Source: Silurus meridionalis
Lineage: Eukaryota > Chordata > Actinopteri > Siluriformes > Siluridae
Reading direction: 5' to 3'
DNA: 64,000 nt
Assembly: GCF_014805685.1 (NCBI RefSeq)
Contig: NC_060892.1
Coordinates: forward strand, 2,203,990 to 2,267,989
The notes under the pieces were generated by a model. That model saw nothing but the letters and a program-made list of their open reading frames with translations. It was not told the origin of the DNA and searched no databases. A program made the position numbers and the translations under genes. This document shows, piece after piece, positions 1 to 34,350 of the stretch (position 1 is its first letter; each line of letters opens with the position of its first letter).

Positions 1-1490
1 ATTCATGTCCCTCCTCTGCACATGTCCAAACCATCTCAATCTCGCTTCCCTCACCTTGTCACCAAAACATCCTACATGGGCTGTCCCTCTAATAAACTCA
101 TTTCTAATCTTGTCCATCCTCGTCACTCCCAACGAAAACCTTAACATCTTCAGTTCTGCTACCTCCAGCTCCACCTCCTGTCTTTTACTCAATGCCACTG
201 TCTCTAATCCATACAACATCGCAGGTTTCACCACAGTCCTATAAACTTTCCCTTTCATTCTTGCAGATACTCTTCTATCACAAATCACTCCTGTCACTCT
301 TCTCCACCCACTCCACCCTGCCTGCACTCTTTTCTTTACTTCTCTAACACACTCTCCATTACTTTTGCACTGTTGACCCCAGGTACCTGAACTCCTCCAC
401 CTTCTTCATCTCTTCTCCCTGCAACCGCACCATTCCACTGCCCCCCCTCTCATTCACACACATGTACTCTGTCTTACTCCTACTGACTTTCATTCCCCTT
501 CTCTCCAGCGCATATCTCCACCTCTCCAGGCTCTTCTCCACCTGCTCTACTCTCACCACAAATCACAATATCATCCGCAAACATCATAGTCCAGGGAGAC
601 TCCTGTCTGACCTCGTCCATCAACCTGTCCATCACCACTGCAAACAGGAAAGGGCTCAGAGCCAATCCTTGATGTAATCCAGCCTTCACCCTGAACCAGT
701 CTGTCGTACCTACTGCACACTTCACTGCCGTCACACTGTCCTCATGCATGTCCTGCACCACCCTCACATACTTCTCTGACACACCTGACTTCCTCATACA
801 ATACCACAACTCCTCTCTTGGCACTCTGTCGTACGCCTTCTCTAAATCCACAAATACACAATGCAATTCCTTCTGTCCTTCTCTATACTTCTCCATCAAC
901 ATCCTCAAAGCAAATAAGGCATCTGTGGTGCTCTTCCTCGGCATGAAACCATACTGTTGCTCACAGATGGTCACCTCTTCTCTCAGCCTGGCTTCCACTA
1001 CTCTTTCCATAACTTCATGGTGTGACTGATCAACTTAATTCCCCTGTAGTTACTGCAGGTCTGCACATCTCCCTTATGCTTAAAGATCGGTACCAGCACA
1101 CTTCTTCTCCATTCCTCAGGCATTTTCTCATCTTCTAAAATCCTGTTAAACAATCTGGTTAAAAACTCCACTGCCATCTCTCCTAAACATCTCCACGCTT
1201 CTACCGGTATGTCATCTGGTCCAACCGACTTTCCACTCTTCATCCTCTTAATCGCTGCTCTCACTTCCTCCTTACTAATCCTATCTACATCCTGCTTCAC
1301 CAACTCCACATCATCCAACCTTCTCTCTCTCTGATTTTCCTCATTCATCAGCTGCTCAAAATACTCCCTCCACCTTCTCAACACACTCTCCTCACTAGTC
1401 AACACATTTCCATTTCCATCCTTTATTGCTCTAACTTGCAGCACATCCTTTCCAGCTCGGTCCCTCTGCCTGGCCAATCGGTATAAAGTC
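1..1490 (-). mobile_element. RTE-like LINE, reverse transcriptase fragment
   Basis: The minus strand, read from about 1477 down to 360, encodes a reverse transcriptase in three frames. It begins with a pre-RT region (KSGKSVGPDDIPVEAW, NYRGIKLIS), then FVDLEKAYDRVPREELW, GLHQGLALSPFLF and the catalytic FADDIVICGES, then GMKVSRSKTEYMCVNE. Frame breaks near 1000 and 560 inactivate it. It continues past position 1 and is 5' truncated near 1490. The clade is a family-level guess. Confidence 0.85.
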
Positions 1491-1499
1491 TGACTAAAA

Positions 1500-1745
1500 T
1501 AAAATAGTGTTTAAAAATGACTTTGTGTTTAAGTCAGTTTTGTGTTTGTAGACCATAACGCATAAAAGGGCATTAATGGGAACATTAAAGAAGGTTCTTT
1601 AAAAAAGTAACTAAAAAGTTACTTTTAACAGTAACGCATTACTTTTTGGTGTAAGTAATCAACAAAGTAATTGAGTTACTTTTTGATTCAAGTAACCAGT
1701 AACTGTTTACTAGTTACTAATTTTTAGTAACTAGCAAAACACTGG
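1500..1745. repeat. TTACT-rich dispersed element (hAT-like MITE debris)
   Basis: Dense AGTTACTTTT and GTAACGCATTACTTTT motifs in both orientations, typical of a common teleost hAT-type non-autonomous element. Ends are not resolved. Confidence 0.35.
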
Positions 1746-1862
1746 TCAGAGCTATAAAGCAGCAGATCTTCCACATCTTCCAACCCATATAAAGCAGATC
1801 TTTATGGAGCTGGCATTAAGAACAGGGGCATTGTCATGCTGGATCGGGTTTCCTTCTCCTCC
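1745..1862 (+). mobile_element. family-B Tc1-derived element, fragment
   Basis: Shares CAGATCTTCCAC, GGAGCTGGC and GGGGCATTGTCATGCTGGA with about 20 copies in the window. Read on the minus strand it gives QHDNAPVLNASSIKICF, a decayed Tc1 transposase motif. Confidence 0.5.
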
Positions 1863-2002
1863 TTGGGAGCCATCATTTCTCAGGAACTCAACATCAGCTC
1901 TCTGATTAAAAAAAGCACACCAGAGGTTGTACTTTCTGCAACTGCTAAACACAAAGGCAGATTGCAGAGTTTCATCCACTTTGCTGAGAAGGTGATTGGT
2001 AG

Positions 2003-2215
2003 TAATCTTCAATTTATTTCAATTGTCTCAAAGCAGCTTTACACAGATACTGTAATGTGGTGATAAAGAATGAATATGTTCTTTATAAGTGTACGTTTGT
2101 CTTTAATGAACAAGTCAATGGCGACTGTGGCAAGGAAAAACTTACTGCTTAGTTTAGCAGACTGTTGACATTAACTACAGTCCAAATCCACCCTTCAAAG
2201 CTCCTGTTCTTACTC
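2003..2215 (-). mobile_element. L2-like LINE 3' end fragment
   Basis: Reverse complement of the teleost L2-type 3' region (TTTGAGACAAT then GCTTTACACAG). A second minus-strand copy at 32460-32815 shares GACTGTTGACATTAACTACA. Confidence 0.45.
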
Positions 2216-2369
2216 CGGAATTTCATGGAACCACCCAAGATATTGATGAGAAACCGTCCCAAGCTGCACAGAGTGGCCTCCAGTCGAAGAGGACACTATC
2301 CAAAGGCAGGCCTGGACAAAGATGGGCAGGTCTTCAACTGCTACAGTAACTTTACATTTCCAGGATCCT

Positions 2370-2565
2370 GAAACTGGCACATAGGATCGGGGCTGAGCCC
2401 TCTCAGGTTGGACACTGACTTTTTTAAATCACTCTCTTTTGGCAGGAGCCTGCGGACCATAAGGATCAAAACTTCATGCCACAAAAACAACTTCTCCCCT
2501 TTCGCAACTGACCTCATTAACAATACCAAGGGCTTACCATCATCTCTGACCTGGTTTCATTAACA
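2370..2565 (+). mobile_element. L2/CR1-like ORF2 C-terminal fragment
   Basis: The plus strand reads about RSLRTIRIKTSCHKNNFSPF then ATDLINNTKGLPSSL, resembling the extreme C-terminus of L2/CR1-type LINE proteins. Weak and short. Confidence 0.35.
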
Positions 2566-2804
2566 TAAACATTACAGTAATGTCAAGTCACGAGTTGGAC
2601 TGCCTAACTTTATATCCCCTGCACACACTGCATAGTTAATGTCTTTATCTTTATTTACTATTTTATTATTTTTTTAGTTTTTTATATTTATATCATACCT
2701 GCACAGTGGTAGGTTAGTGGTTGAGACATTGGACTCTGGATCTATGATGATCACATATGTTGAGCTATTTTATGAGTTGCTCCGTAGCTCCTGGTTCTAT
2801 GATC

Positions 2805-3122
2805 TCAAATGACTGTAGAAGACTGTAGAAAGATCATCACTCATAATCACACACTCCAGTGCTCATGTTAGTTCTCACTCTCCAGTGTTCTGTATTGTTT
2901 AAAGACTATAATCACACTCTTGATGTCACCCAAATGAGGATTGGGTCCTCTTTTGTGTCTGGTTCCTCTCAAGGTTTCTTCTAAGGGAGTTAACACAGTC
3001 GCCCCCAGGCTTTATCATCAGGGGTAAATACACATCACTCAATTTAACTCTTAAATTCTGAAAAGCTGCTTTGAGACATTGTCCATTGTGAAAAGCGCAA
3101 TAGAAATAAACTTGACTTGGAT
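2805..3122 (+). mobile_element. L2-like LINE 3' UTR with tail repeat
   Basis: Contains TGGTTCCTCTCAAGGTTTCT, then TGCTTTGAGACATTGTCCAT, then AAATAAACTTGACTTGG, the characteristic 3' end of a teleost L2-type LINE. The same tail is nested in the Tc1 element at 13758. Confidence 0.55.
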
Positions 3123-3123
3123 T

Positions 3124-3222
3124 GGCAGGTCAGGAGTTCAAATCACAGCACCACCAAGCTGCTCATTTGTAAGTTGCTCTAGATAAGGGCGTCTGACAAA
3201 TGCTATAAATGTAAATGTATAC
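3124..3222 (+). mobile_element. tRNA-derived SINE, 3' part
   Basis: GGAGTTCAAATCACAGC (B-box-like), then AAGGGCGTCTGACAAATGC and TGTAAATGTA. These match other SINE copies near 22560 and 62515. It lies about 60 nt before klc4 exon 1. Confidence 0.45.
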
Positions 3223-3288
3223 TTAACAATAAAGATGATACTGATTCTAATCTTTCACCATTTATCTGTAACCTGTCCCAGTGAGAAC

Positions 3289-26212
<22,924 letters not shown>

Positions 26213-26213
26213 A

Positions 26214-26214
<1 letters not shown>

Positions 26215-26261
<47 letters not shown>
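26215..26261 (+). repeat. (CA)n at the start of the klc4 3' UTR
   Basis: 47 nt of CA beginning 2 nt after the stop codon. Confidence 0.95.
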
Positions 26262-26265
<4 letters not shown>

Positions 26266-26596
26266 ACACAAATTCTTTTCATTTACCTTGATGCGCACAT
26301 TTATATTTTCTAGCTGATGTACCAAGTGAACGGGAAATTTTCACTTCTTTTTTTGTTTACTGTACATTCAAATTCCTGGTATTGATAATTGATTAATGTG
26401 TCTGTGCAATATGTTTCTATAGAAACGGTACCATGGTTGATAAAAAATGGCTGCTATTTTTAATTCTCCACTCTGAATTACACACATTCGTAACTGCCTC
26501 GCATTGAACTGCGAGAGAAAATCATTCAATTGAAAAAATAACCCGGACTTTACACGTTAGATCATTCGTGGTGCTGCCTAAAGATTAACAACGAGC

Positions 26597-27995
26597 TCCA
26601 GTGCCTGTCAAAAGTTTGAAAACTTCTTGAATTGTTTGGTTTTCAGAGACACATGCATGTTTTATTTGTTTCTATGGTAATGTAGTGGTATGAAGATCTC
26701 CTTTCAACTAACAAATCTATAAATGTCCAGATGTTCTACTTTATTTTTAATGAAAAGTCCTCCCTTAGCATGAAAAACAGCATCCAGACTGGCAAACGTT
26801 CATCTGTACAACTCGCCAAATTTGTTCTTCACTAGTTGGAGATTTATTTCCTTTCTTGTGATGCAGTTCATCCCAGAGCAGTTCAATAGGATTTAGGTGC
26901 GGTGACTGGGCAGGTTGTTCCAGCTCAGACTTACGCTTTTGAACTATGGAATGGCAGCCATGCTGGTTCTAGGATTCCTTTCACCATTTAATCTACATGT
27001 ATATAATAAGTGAGCATGTTCCCCAAATGTAAACAAAATCTTGTGAAGTGGTACATGACAATAGCTACCGTATTTTTCGGACTATAAGCCGCTAATTTTT
27101 CCCATGTTTTGAACCCCACGGCTTAAACAACGAAGCGGCTTATTTATGAATTTTTCCTTGGTTTTTTCCGGTTTCACAAACTTCAAGCCAAAAACTGAAC
27201 CCCATTACATGAGACCAATGAAATTTCCGAACGGAAACCAAAAAACGCACCTCACCTGTGTTCTGAGCTGCACAACATTGGGAGAAAAAACTACTTTTTA
27301 AACGCACGACGATGCCAAAAGATAAACTCCCGAGAGAAATAGTTGTGAAAGGAAGGAGGAAGACAGTGAACAATGACTTTCTTGGTCGGCTACTGTTTAG
27401 ATACGAGCCGTTGTAACGCGTTGAGTCTGGGTGAAGGGAGAGCTCGCTAACTCCAGTTACAATAGAAATCATATAAGCACAGACAGGTTTCCAAAACTCG
27501 TGCTTTTTTATTTTACTTGGCAACAGCGTTACGGGTTTGTCAAAGAAACTTGGAAATGAGCTTCAGAAAATAATAAGGACATATTCCTCGGTCTTGCACA
27601 CATGCAGTAATATGACGCTATGCTCCTGAAGGAAGCGCAACATATTTCACCCGTTACACCGTGTGTAACGTGTCTTTCGTTAAAGCATGTGTAAAGTACA
27701 TTAGTGTGGACTTATAGACAGGTGCGGCTTATTTATGTTAAAAATAAAAATATTTGTAAAATTCAGTGGGTGTGGCTTATATATTGGTGCGCTTTATAGT
27801 CCGCAAATTACGGTACATGGGTTTCATCCATGTTTGTTGCATAGAAACGAAAGGAACATCCATGTGTTTCAAATAATCCATAAGAACTTTTACCACAGAA
27901 AACAAATATGGCCGCCAGAGTCTTTACTTTCCAGCAACAAACTGTCATATTCATAAAGTCGTGGTGTTTCCAAAACTTTGGACAAGCACTGTACA
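26597..27995. mobile_element. Tc1-like element interrupted by a pogo element
   Basis: Left CAGTGCCTGTCAAAAGTTTG and right (reverse) CAGTGCTTGTCCAAAGTTTT form imperfect inverted ends. The inside has ATCCCAGAGCAGTTCAATAG. The pogo copy at 27068-27813 splits it. Confidence 0.5.
27068..27813 (+). mobile_element. pogo-type non-autonomous element, copy 1
   Basis: TIR CCGTATTTTTCGGACTATAA at the left, TTATAGTCCGCAAATTACGG at the right, TA on both sides. The internal AACGCACGACGATGCCAAAA block is shared with copies 2 and 3. Confidence 0.8.
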
Positions 27996-27999
27996 TGCA

Positions 28000-28764
28000 T
28001 CGTTTATTCAGTGCCACTGGGGAAAATAACTTTGCAGTAGTCTGAATGGTTGTTGTGGAAGCGAGTGATGTGGAAATGATTTTTTTTTGTATGTATACTT
28101 TTATTTCTGCAACCAACATGCTGTGAATTTCTAAGACTAAATCTGTACTACAACATGCAATAAATCATATCATATTCGAATCCATTTAATTTTTATTCAT
28201 TTTAATAGTCAAGCTTTTTTCCGTTAGTTCAGCTGCACATTAAGGCGGCATGAAAACCAGTCATGGGACGTGTATTCCACACCCAGGCCTTCAGTGGTGT
28301 CTTGCCTCAACCGATCCACCTCTGAATCCCATCATTATGAAGCCACAGTTATAGAAACCATCTAAATGATAGAGAAATGGAGTATTATAATGCACTGCAT
28401 CACAGACAGGGACCGCATACAGTCAAAATGAATGTCATTATTAAAACAAAAAAATATACATTATGCACAAAATATTAACAAGTTGCCTTTTAGCTGCCTT
28501 TGTACTGCACATCATCTCTAGCAGAAGCATCGAATTCGACCTCATTCATTTAGCCCGGGGTTTTTCCTTTGTTTTTGTGCATGTCCTCATAAGTGTATCT
28601 GAAACCAGATCAATTTCTTCTCCTCTTCTCCTCCGTCAGCTATTTAATACACATGTATATATCTGAGCTTGTGCAGTTTGCTACAGATGCAGTATGTGAG
28701 CTCTGACTAGTGCGCACTATCACCATCAGATCAAAGGACATTACTGACACACTTGTGTCTCAAG
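28000..28764. other. klc4-SOUL intergenic segment, no gene recognised
   Basis: No coding exon is seen. An AATAAA at about 28161 exists but is too far from the klc4 stop to assign. Confidence 0.35.
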
Positions 28765-29110
28765 AAAGTCAGGTACTGATGTAGATGAGGTGAGGAGGCT
28801 TTGTTGGAGATGCAGTCACGGTTCAACCTGCTCAATAGGGTTGAGATCGGAGCTCTCTAGCAGGAGATCTTCCACAGGTTTGGATGGTGAGAGTTCTCTC
28901 AGGGTTTTAGAAGAAACCTACATTATGAAGAAACATGGAAAGAATTCATAATGCAATATGGCGTTTTTAAACTAAAATTTTAAATAGGGTCAATAGGGTT
29001 GAGATCGGAGCTCTCTAGCAGGAGATCTTCCACAGGTTTGGATCTCCAAGTTTAAATAAAGACATCCTGTGCCTACAACTATATGTGAGAAGTTTGGGTG
29101 GAAAAAGCAC
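28765..29110 (+). mobile_element. family-B element with internal duplication
   Basis: TCAGGTACTGATGTAGATGA at the left. The segment GTTGAGATCGGAGCTCTCTA through CCACAGGTTTGGAT occurs twice, at about 28839-28884 and 28997-29042. The sequence between is unrelated to family B. Confidence 0.55.
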
Positions 29111-29239
29111 TTATGTATATAATATAGTGTACTTTACAAGTCTGTTTTAACACGTGGTGTTTCTTGATCATTCTTGAAGCTTGGTCAGGATCAGAGAAGG
29201 AACGCAGGACAGGAGTTGCAGAGTGTTTGCACGTGAGAA

Positions 29240-29476
29240 TGTTCTCACGAATCCCAAGCAGATGCCAAATCTTTACATTTTGTTTGTCTTTGTAAATGAC
29301 TGAGTGCAGACTAGGGGGTGTGTTCTGCTGCTCTCCTGCCGCTCACGCGCATCTTCGCGGATGAAGTGGAGACGTTTGTCACGTGACCGGCAGACGGCGT
29401 GAGCGCTGTGAGACGGACAGAACACCGACGGCAGCTTCTCTCTGTCTCTTCTGTCCTTCTGTCTCTTCCTCATCGG
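29240..29476 (+). promoter_or_regulatory. candidate CpG-rich promoter and noncoding exon 1 of the SOUL gene
   Basis: A locally GC- and CpG-rich stretch (GCTCACGCGC, CTTCGCGG, GACGGCGTGAGCGC) stands out in AT-rich surroundings. It ends in a strong donor, CGG/GTAAGTG at 29476/29477. The SOUL start exon has an unused acceptor at 34156, so a spliced 5' UTR exon is required somewhere between klc4 and 34156, and this is the only good candidate I saw. Inference. Confidence 0.5.
29378..29387. promoter_or_regulatory. palindromic E-box GTCACGTGAC
   Basis: A perfect 10-bp palindrome matching the USF and TFEB/MITF (CLEAR-type) site. It lies about 90 nt before the candidate exon-1 donor. A function is inferred from position and sequence only. 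Confidence 0.5.
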
Positions 29477-29929
29477 GTAAGTGTTTACTATTTATTACTC
29501 TAGTTGTCAATATTGCGTGTGCGCGCGCGTGTGTGCGCGTGAGCACGCGCTTGTTGCTTTTGTAGCTGCGATAGAATTCGGCGGTGTTCTGTTTTCGCGT
29601 CCTTGTTTACACGTTTATGTGTCCACGAAGGGTTATTAAATTACAAGAAACACACAATGCACACACACACACACACACACGGTTTCATTTCATGTGCACG
29701 GAGAAGAAACTCGTCCGCTCGCGCGTTTCCTGCTGGTTGACCTACTTCCCTGAAACTGAAGCTCAGGATGGAATGGAGCAGAAAACACGCCGTGCTCAGG
29801 CTTTAATCCCATCATAGGCTGAGGAACCACTCAACCGTACCTTCTCATCTACTTATCTCCTGCTCTGTTTATTTCTTTTAGCCCATTCGAACTGTCTCAA
29901 GTTTGAGTGATTTGACTGCATTGGGATAT

Positions 29930-29990
29930 GGTGAGGGTTCTCTCAGGGGTTTAGAAGAAACCTACATTATGAAGAAACATGGAAATTGTA
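29930..29990 (+). repeat. second copy of a 57-bp segment from 28885-28940
   Basis: GGTTCTCTCAGGGGTTTAGA and ACCTACATTATGAAGAAACA match 28885-28940 almost exactly. The two copies flank the candidate SOUL promoter. Confidence 0.7.
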
Positions 29991-30007
29991 ATAATATAGT
30001 AATAATT

Positions 30008-30085
30008 ATAAATGATATATATATATATATATATATGAATGATCAGGAAACAAACAAAACAAAAACAAACAAAACAAAAACAAAG

Positions 30086-30121
<36 letters not shown>

Positions 30122-30390
30122 TATATATATATAATTGTGTATTGAATCAATAGCATAATATCCATAAGTATCCATGGCCTATATAGAATGTTATATATAT
30201 GTTATATATATGTTATATAGAATGACATATACAGTAATCCTATACAATATATTATATATTATAATTATTTAATTTGTATTATATAATTTAAAAACATCTA
30301 GCTGTAAAAACATGTGGATTTCTTTCTACTCAAATCACCAGAAAATATTTACATCATTGACATGACATTTTTATTTTTTTTTACAATTAT

Positions 30391-30430
<40 letters not shown>
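30008..30430. repeat. AT, CA and GT microsatellites with AT-rich DNA
   Basis: (AT)n near 30015-30037, (AC)n 30089-30119, (GT)n 30395-30427. The region between is AT-rich. SOUL intron 1. Confidence 0.85.
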
Positions 30431-30439
<9 letters not shown>

Positions 30440-30527
30440 GTGGGTTTTTGAAAAAAAAAAATTATATGGATTTTAAAGACTATGACACGATGTATATATT
30501 TCAGCTCTTTGGAAAACAGTGTGGACT

Positions 30528-30529
<2 letters not shown>

Positions 30530-30596
<67 letters not shown>

Positions 30597-30625
30597 AATC
30601 TATCTATCTATTTACTGTATACATT

Positions 30626-30679
<54 letters not shown>

Positions 30680-30724
30680 CATCCATCCATCCATCTGTCT
30701 ACCTATCTATTTACTGTAGACATT

Positions 30725-30802
<78 letters not shown>

Positions 30803-30847
30803 CATCCATCCATCCATCTGTCTACCTATCTATTTACTGTAGACATT

Positions 30848-30918
<71 letters not shown>

Positions 30919-30950
30919 GTCTGTCTACCTATCTATTTACTGTAGACATT

Positions 30951-31031
<81 letters not shown>
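30530..31031. repeat. (TCTA)n with higher-order units
   Basis: About 500 bp of TCTA. A spacer TATTTACTGTAGACATTTCT occurs four times (first copy with TATAC), three times preceded by TCCA runs or TCTGTCTACC. This gives a higher-order repeat of about 100-120 bp. ORFs reading LSIYLSIY are artefacts. Confidence 0.93.
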
Positions 31032-31289
31032 GTATTTGCTTAAAAAAAAATTTAGGTCAATTGATGTAAATAATTTGAAGTGGCTTCAGTAGAAAGAAAT
31101 CTCAGATGCAACTTCGGAGGCTTTGGATAATTTTTTCTTCTTAACGGTTCCTTTAAAATAATCGATGACTGTAATTTGGCAAATTTTAACCCTAGAAGTG
31201 TAAAACTAAAAAAAATAAATGCAAAAGAAATGGCTGAAAAACATTTATTTATTTATTTATTTAATATATCATGATGACTAATGCGGCCT

Positions 31290-31790
31290 AAAGTTTGTGG
31301 ACACCTGATTATTACACCCATGTGTGATCGTTGGACTTTCATTCATCTTATTCCAGATTTAGTCGTTTTGCTGTTAGAAGAACCTCCACTCTTCTGAGAA
31401 GGCTTTGCATTAGATTTTCGGAGAGTGGCTGTAGGTATTTGTGCTGATTCGGCTGTAAGAGCATTAGTGATGTCATTCGTGATGTTATGTGGGGGGGTTC
31501 TGGGGTTCAGTCAGTGCGTCTATTCGTCTCGGTGGGGTTGAGGTCAGGGCTTTGTTCAAGACCCTCGAGATCTTCCACTCCAGCTTTGGTAAATGGTAGT
31601 ATTTTTGTCTTGTTGTGTGTAAAGGGGAATTGTGGATTGTCTCTGATTGCATTGGAGGAAAAATTTTAGAACCACGACAGCACACAAAGACGTCCTGTGC
31701 AATTGTGTGCTTCTGCTTTTGTAGCCACAGTTTGTGGAAGAACCACATATGGGTGTGATGGTCAGGTGTCCACATGCCTTTGGCTGTATA
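31290..31790 (+). mobile_element. family-B element (SOUL intron 1)
   Basis: AAGTTTGTGGACACCTGATT at the left and GGTCAGGTGTCCACATGCCT at the right. Confidence 0.6.
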
Positions 31791-31799
31791 TGAATGAAA

Positions 31800-32459
31800 A
31801 GCAGTTTTGTTCATACCACAAAAACGCAGCAGAGCAAACCATTTTACCAGTGGTGTTCCATCAGAACCAGAAGGGTGTTTCTATCCAGTCAGATTTTAGC
31901 TGTTACATTACGTGTTGCTGGAGTATATCTGACGTGAGGCCTTCAGAAATCAACACTGCAGCCAACCTGTTGCTTTAACCAATCAGATTTCGACTTGGCC
32001 ACTCCGAGGCCATCTAACAGGTGCACAATAGCTTCAACGTTTTCACGTCCTTTGATCAGACGGTCAGAGAGCGCGCTATTTAGAGCTCGCAAACCGCATC
32101 TGTAGCAAACTGCACAAGCTCAAATATATATGAAATTAATAGCTGTTTTTTTTTTCATGTAGAATTTGCACAAAAACACACAATTTGCCTACATTTCAAA
32201 TCCCCAGGAAAACTAAAATGCAGGAAAAACCTGGGGTCATTTAATGAGGTGAATATCGAATATCGCAGTTGTGGCTCCAGTGAAAGAAGACTTGTGTTGA
32301 ATTGTGTTCATTGGGTTTCTTGCTTTAGTAATGAGCTTCATGCTCACTGTGTGAGATTCCTGTCTGTGATGCAGCGCTCTGTTCTCCTGCCTTTCTCCTG
32401 CGTACAGCCGTGGAGTCAGAATGGTATCACGAGGTGGAATGATTCAGGCAGGACACCAA
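31800..32459. other. SOUL intron 1 segment, no gene recognised
   Basis: Unclassified sequence. TTTAGAGCTCGCAAACCGCA and CTGCACAAGCTCAAATATAT resemble, in reverse, 28665-28730, so a dispersed repeat is possible. Confidence 0.3.
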
Positions 32460-32815
32460 TTCAATTCATTTTCATTTGTATTGCGCTTTTAACAATGAAC
32501 ATTGTCTCAGAAGCTTTACACAGATAATACAGAGATAAAGAATGAATATTTTGTTGATAAGTATAAGTTTGTCCCTGATGAACAAGCCGGTGGCGACTGT
32601 GGTGAAGGAAAAACTCCCTGAGATGCATAAGGAAGAAACCTTGAGAGGAACCAGACTCAAGTGGGAACCTCATCCTCATCTGGGTGGCATCGAATGTCTA
32701 TTAATTATAGATAAACGATGTTGAGGTGCAGTGATGGAGATCAGATGCAAACTGTAGTCCTGAATTAGTGTAGCAGACTGTTGACATTAACTACAGTCCA
32801 AATCCACCAAGACAC
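32460..32815 (-). mobile_element. L2-like LINE 3' fragment
   Basis: ATTGCGCTTTTAACAATGAA, then CATTGTCTCAGAAGCTTTAC and TTGAGAGGAACCAGACTCAA: reverse complement of the teleost L2-type 3' end. Confidence 0.55.
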
Positions 32816-33262
32816 CACTGAAGTCTCCAACCTTTCCTGCTTTAAAACAACCCCAAACGTTAAGCTTCCACCTCCATGTTTGGCTGTGGGGGTGAGGCAG
32901 TTCGCTAACATCTTCTCTCCTGTTCTCATTTACATTTATGGCATTTGGCAGATGCCCTTATCCATAGCGACTTACAACTGAGCAGGGGAGGGTTAAGGGC
33001 CTTGCTCAAGGGCCCAGCTGTGGCAGCTTGGTGGTGGTGGGATTTAAACTTGTGACCTTTCGATCCAAAGTCTTAACCACTGAGCTCCCATGGTTCTCCT
33101 TCTTACACAAGTTTTTCTGTTAGAGACAAAAAATGTCGACTCCACAGAACTATTAGTCACGTTTTTGCCTTTTACTGAGTTTATTGCACAGAAACAAAAG
33201 GAACACGCACGTGTCTCAAAAAGCTTAAAAGACCAAGTGTTTCCAAACTTTTGGTGTAATGC
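32815..33262. mobile_element. family-G Tc1-like element split by a SINE
   Basis: The left half has TTTAAAACAACCCCAAACG and GGCTGTGGGGGTGAGGCAG. The right half has TTTTTCTGTTAGAGACAAAA and CCAAACTTTTGG. The contiguous copy at 23885 shows the two halves belong together. Confidence 0.55.
32928..33092 (-). mobile_element. tRNA-derived SINE nested in a Tc1-like element
   Basis: Minus-strand SINE: ATTTACATTTATGGCATTTG, TTAAGGGCCTTGCTCAAGGG, GTCTTAACCACTGAGCTCCC. Flanked by GTTCTC at 32922-32927 and 33093-33098, a likely target-site duplication. Confidence 0.7.
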
Positions 33263-33519
33263 AAATTACGGCTGAAATGATTACTTGTGTAATTCGAATA
33301 AAACAAAGGCATCGTTTCCCCACGGACCATTATTACTGACGCACCACCTGCTAAACTCTGGACCGATATGGACAGGTAACACAGAAGACGATGCAGAATG
33401 AAAAACGGAGGAACGGATGGAAAACAGTGAGCGTTGAGGAGAAGATTAGGACATATTATTTTCCACATTTGTTGTAAATTGAAGTCAGTGTTTTCTGGCA
33501 GTATAAATCCACAAGATAT

Positions 33520-33795
33520 GCCCAAAAGTATTGGGACACCTGACAATGAAGACTACTACTTGGGTTGGAGATGAAGATCTTCTGCTATAGAGGTCTGATC
33601 TTAACCCTATTAATCAGGATGAATGTGAATGCTGAATGCACTCCAGTCCTCACCCTTGTAGGTGAGTGAATCTCCAGAAACTTCCACAAAATCCAGTAGA
33701 ACATCTTGGGACATTGTATTATAAGAGCAAATGGGATTAAATGTGGTATGGGATGCTCAAAAAAAAAAGCACATACCAATCAGGTGTCTAAACTT
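33520..33795 (-). mobile_element. family-B element, partial
   Basis: AAAGTATTGGGACACCTGAC at the left, GAAGATCTTCTGCTATAGAG inside, CAGGTGTCTAAACTTTTTTG at the right. Confidence 0.6.
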
Positions 33796-34187
33796 TTTTG
33801 TGTTTTTTATTTATATTTTTATATGTTTTATTTATCCCTTGTCACCCCCGTGAGTGTTTGCATTTAGGATTCACACAGGTACATATTAGCAGCAATTAAC
33901 ATGGGTGTGTTTACAGTGTGTATGATGGGCGTTGTCATCGCATTCCAACAGAGTAGATCTTTGTCAGGGCATAAAAATGTGTGTGTAAAGAAAAGGGTTG
34001 GGGAGAGATTTCCAATTGAGTTCCAAAAAGGTTGTCCCATGAGCATGAATCTACAATAGGCTTAAAGTGATACATGTTCTTTTCCAAAGTACAGATCATC
34101 CAAGCTTTTATTTTCAATACAGTAAACAAAAACCTGTGCACTTTGCTGTATTTCAGGTCGCACGACAAATTCAGCGGGGGAAAAAAA

Positions 34188-34350
34188 ATGGCCCTTATCT
34201 CTATTGAAGATCTCGCTGAACTGGATGATGAGCAGTTAGAAGATGAAGTCACTGAAAACTCCCAGGCTGTAGATGACGATGAGGAGGAGCAAAGGCTGCT
34301 AGCTCATTGGCAAGCCGTGGGGAGGACACATCAGGTCTCCGTCCCAAGAG
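34188..34350 (+). CDS. SOUL-family gene coding exon 1
   Basis: Residues 1-54: acidic N-terminus then LLAHWQAVGRTHQVSVPR. The exon itself begins near 34157 after TTTCAG. I place the donor at 34351 (AGAG/GTCCAG) because this joins to AG-ATG of the next exon as E-M and keeps frame. An alternative donor at 34335 would need a different acceptor. Confidence 0.75.

Noticed and set aside
30400..31069. Long LSIYLSIY open frames
   Set aside because: Pure product of the TCTA microsatellite in all frames.
34335..34350. Donor at 34334/34335 for SOUL exon 1
   Set aside because: It would leave phase 0 and put the next exon out of frame at its best acceptor; the donor at 34350 restores frame and gives a plausible VSVPREMTG junction.
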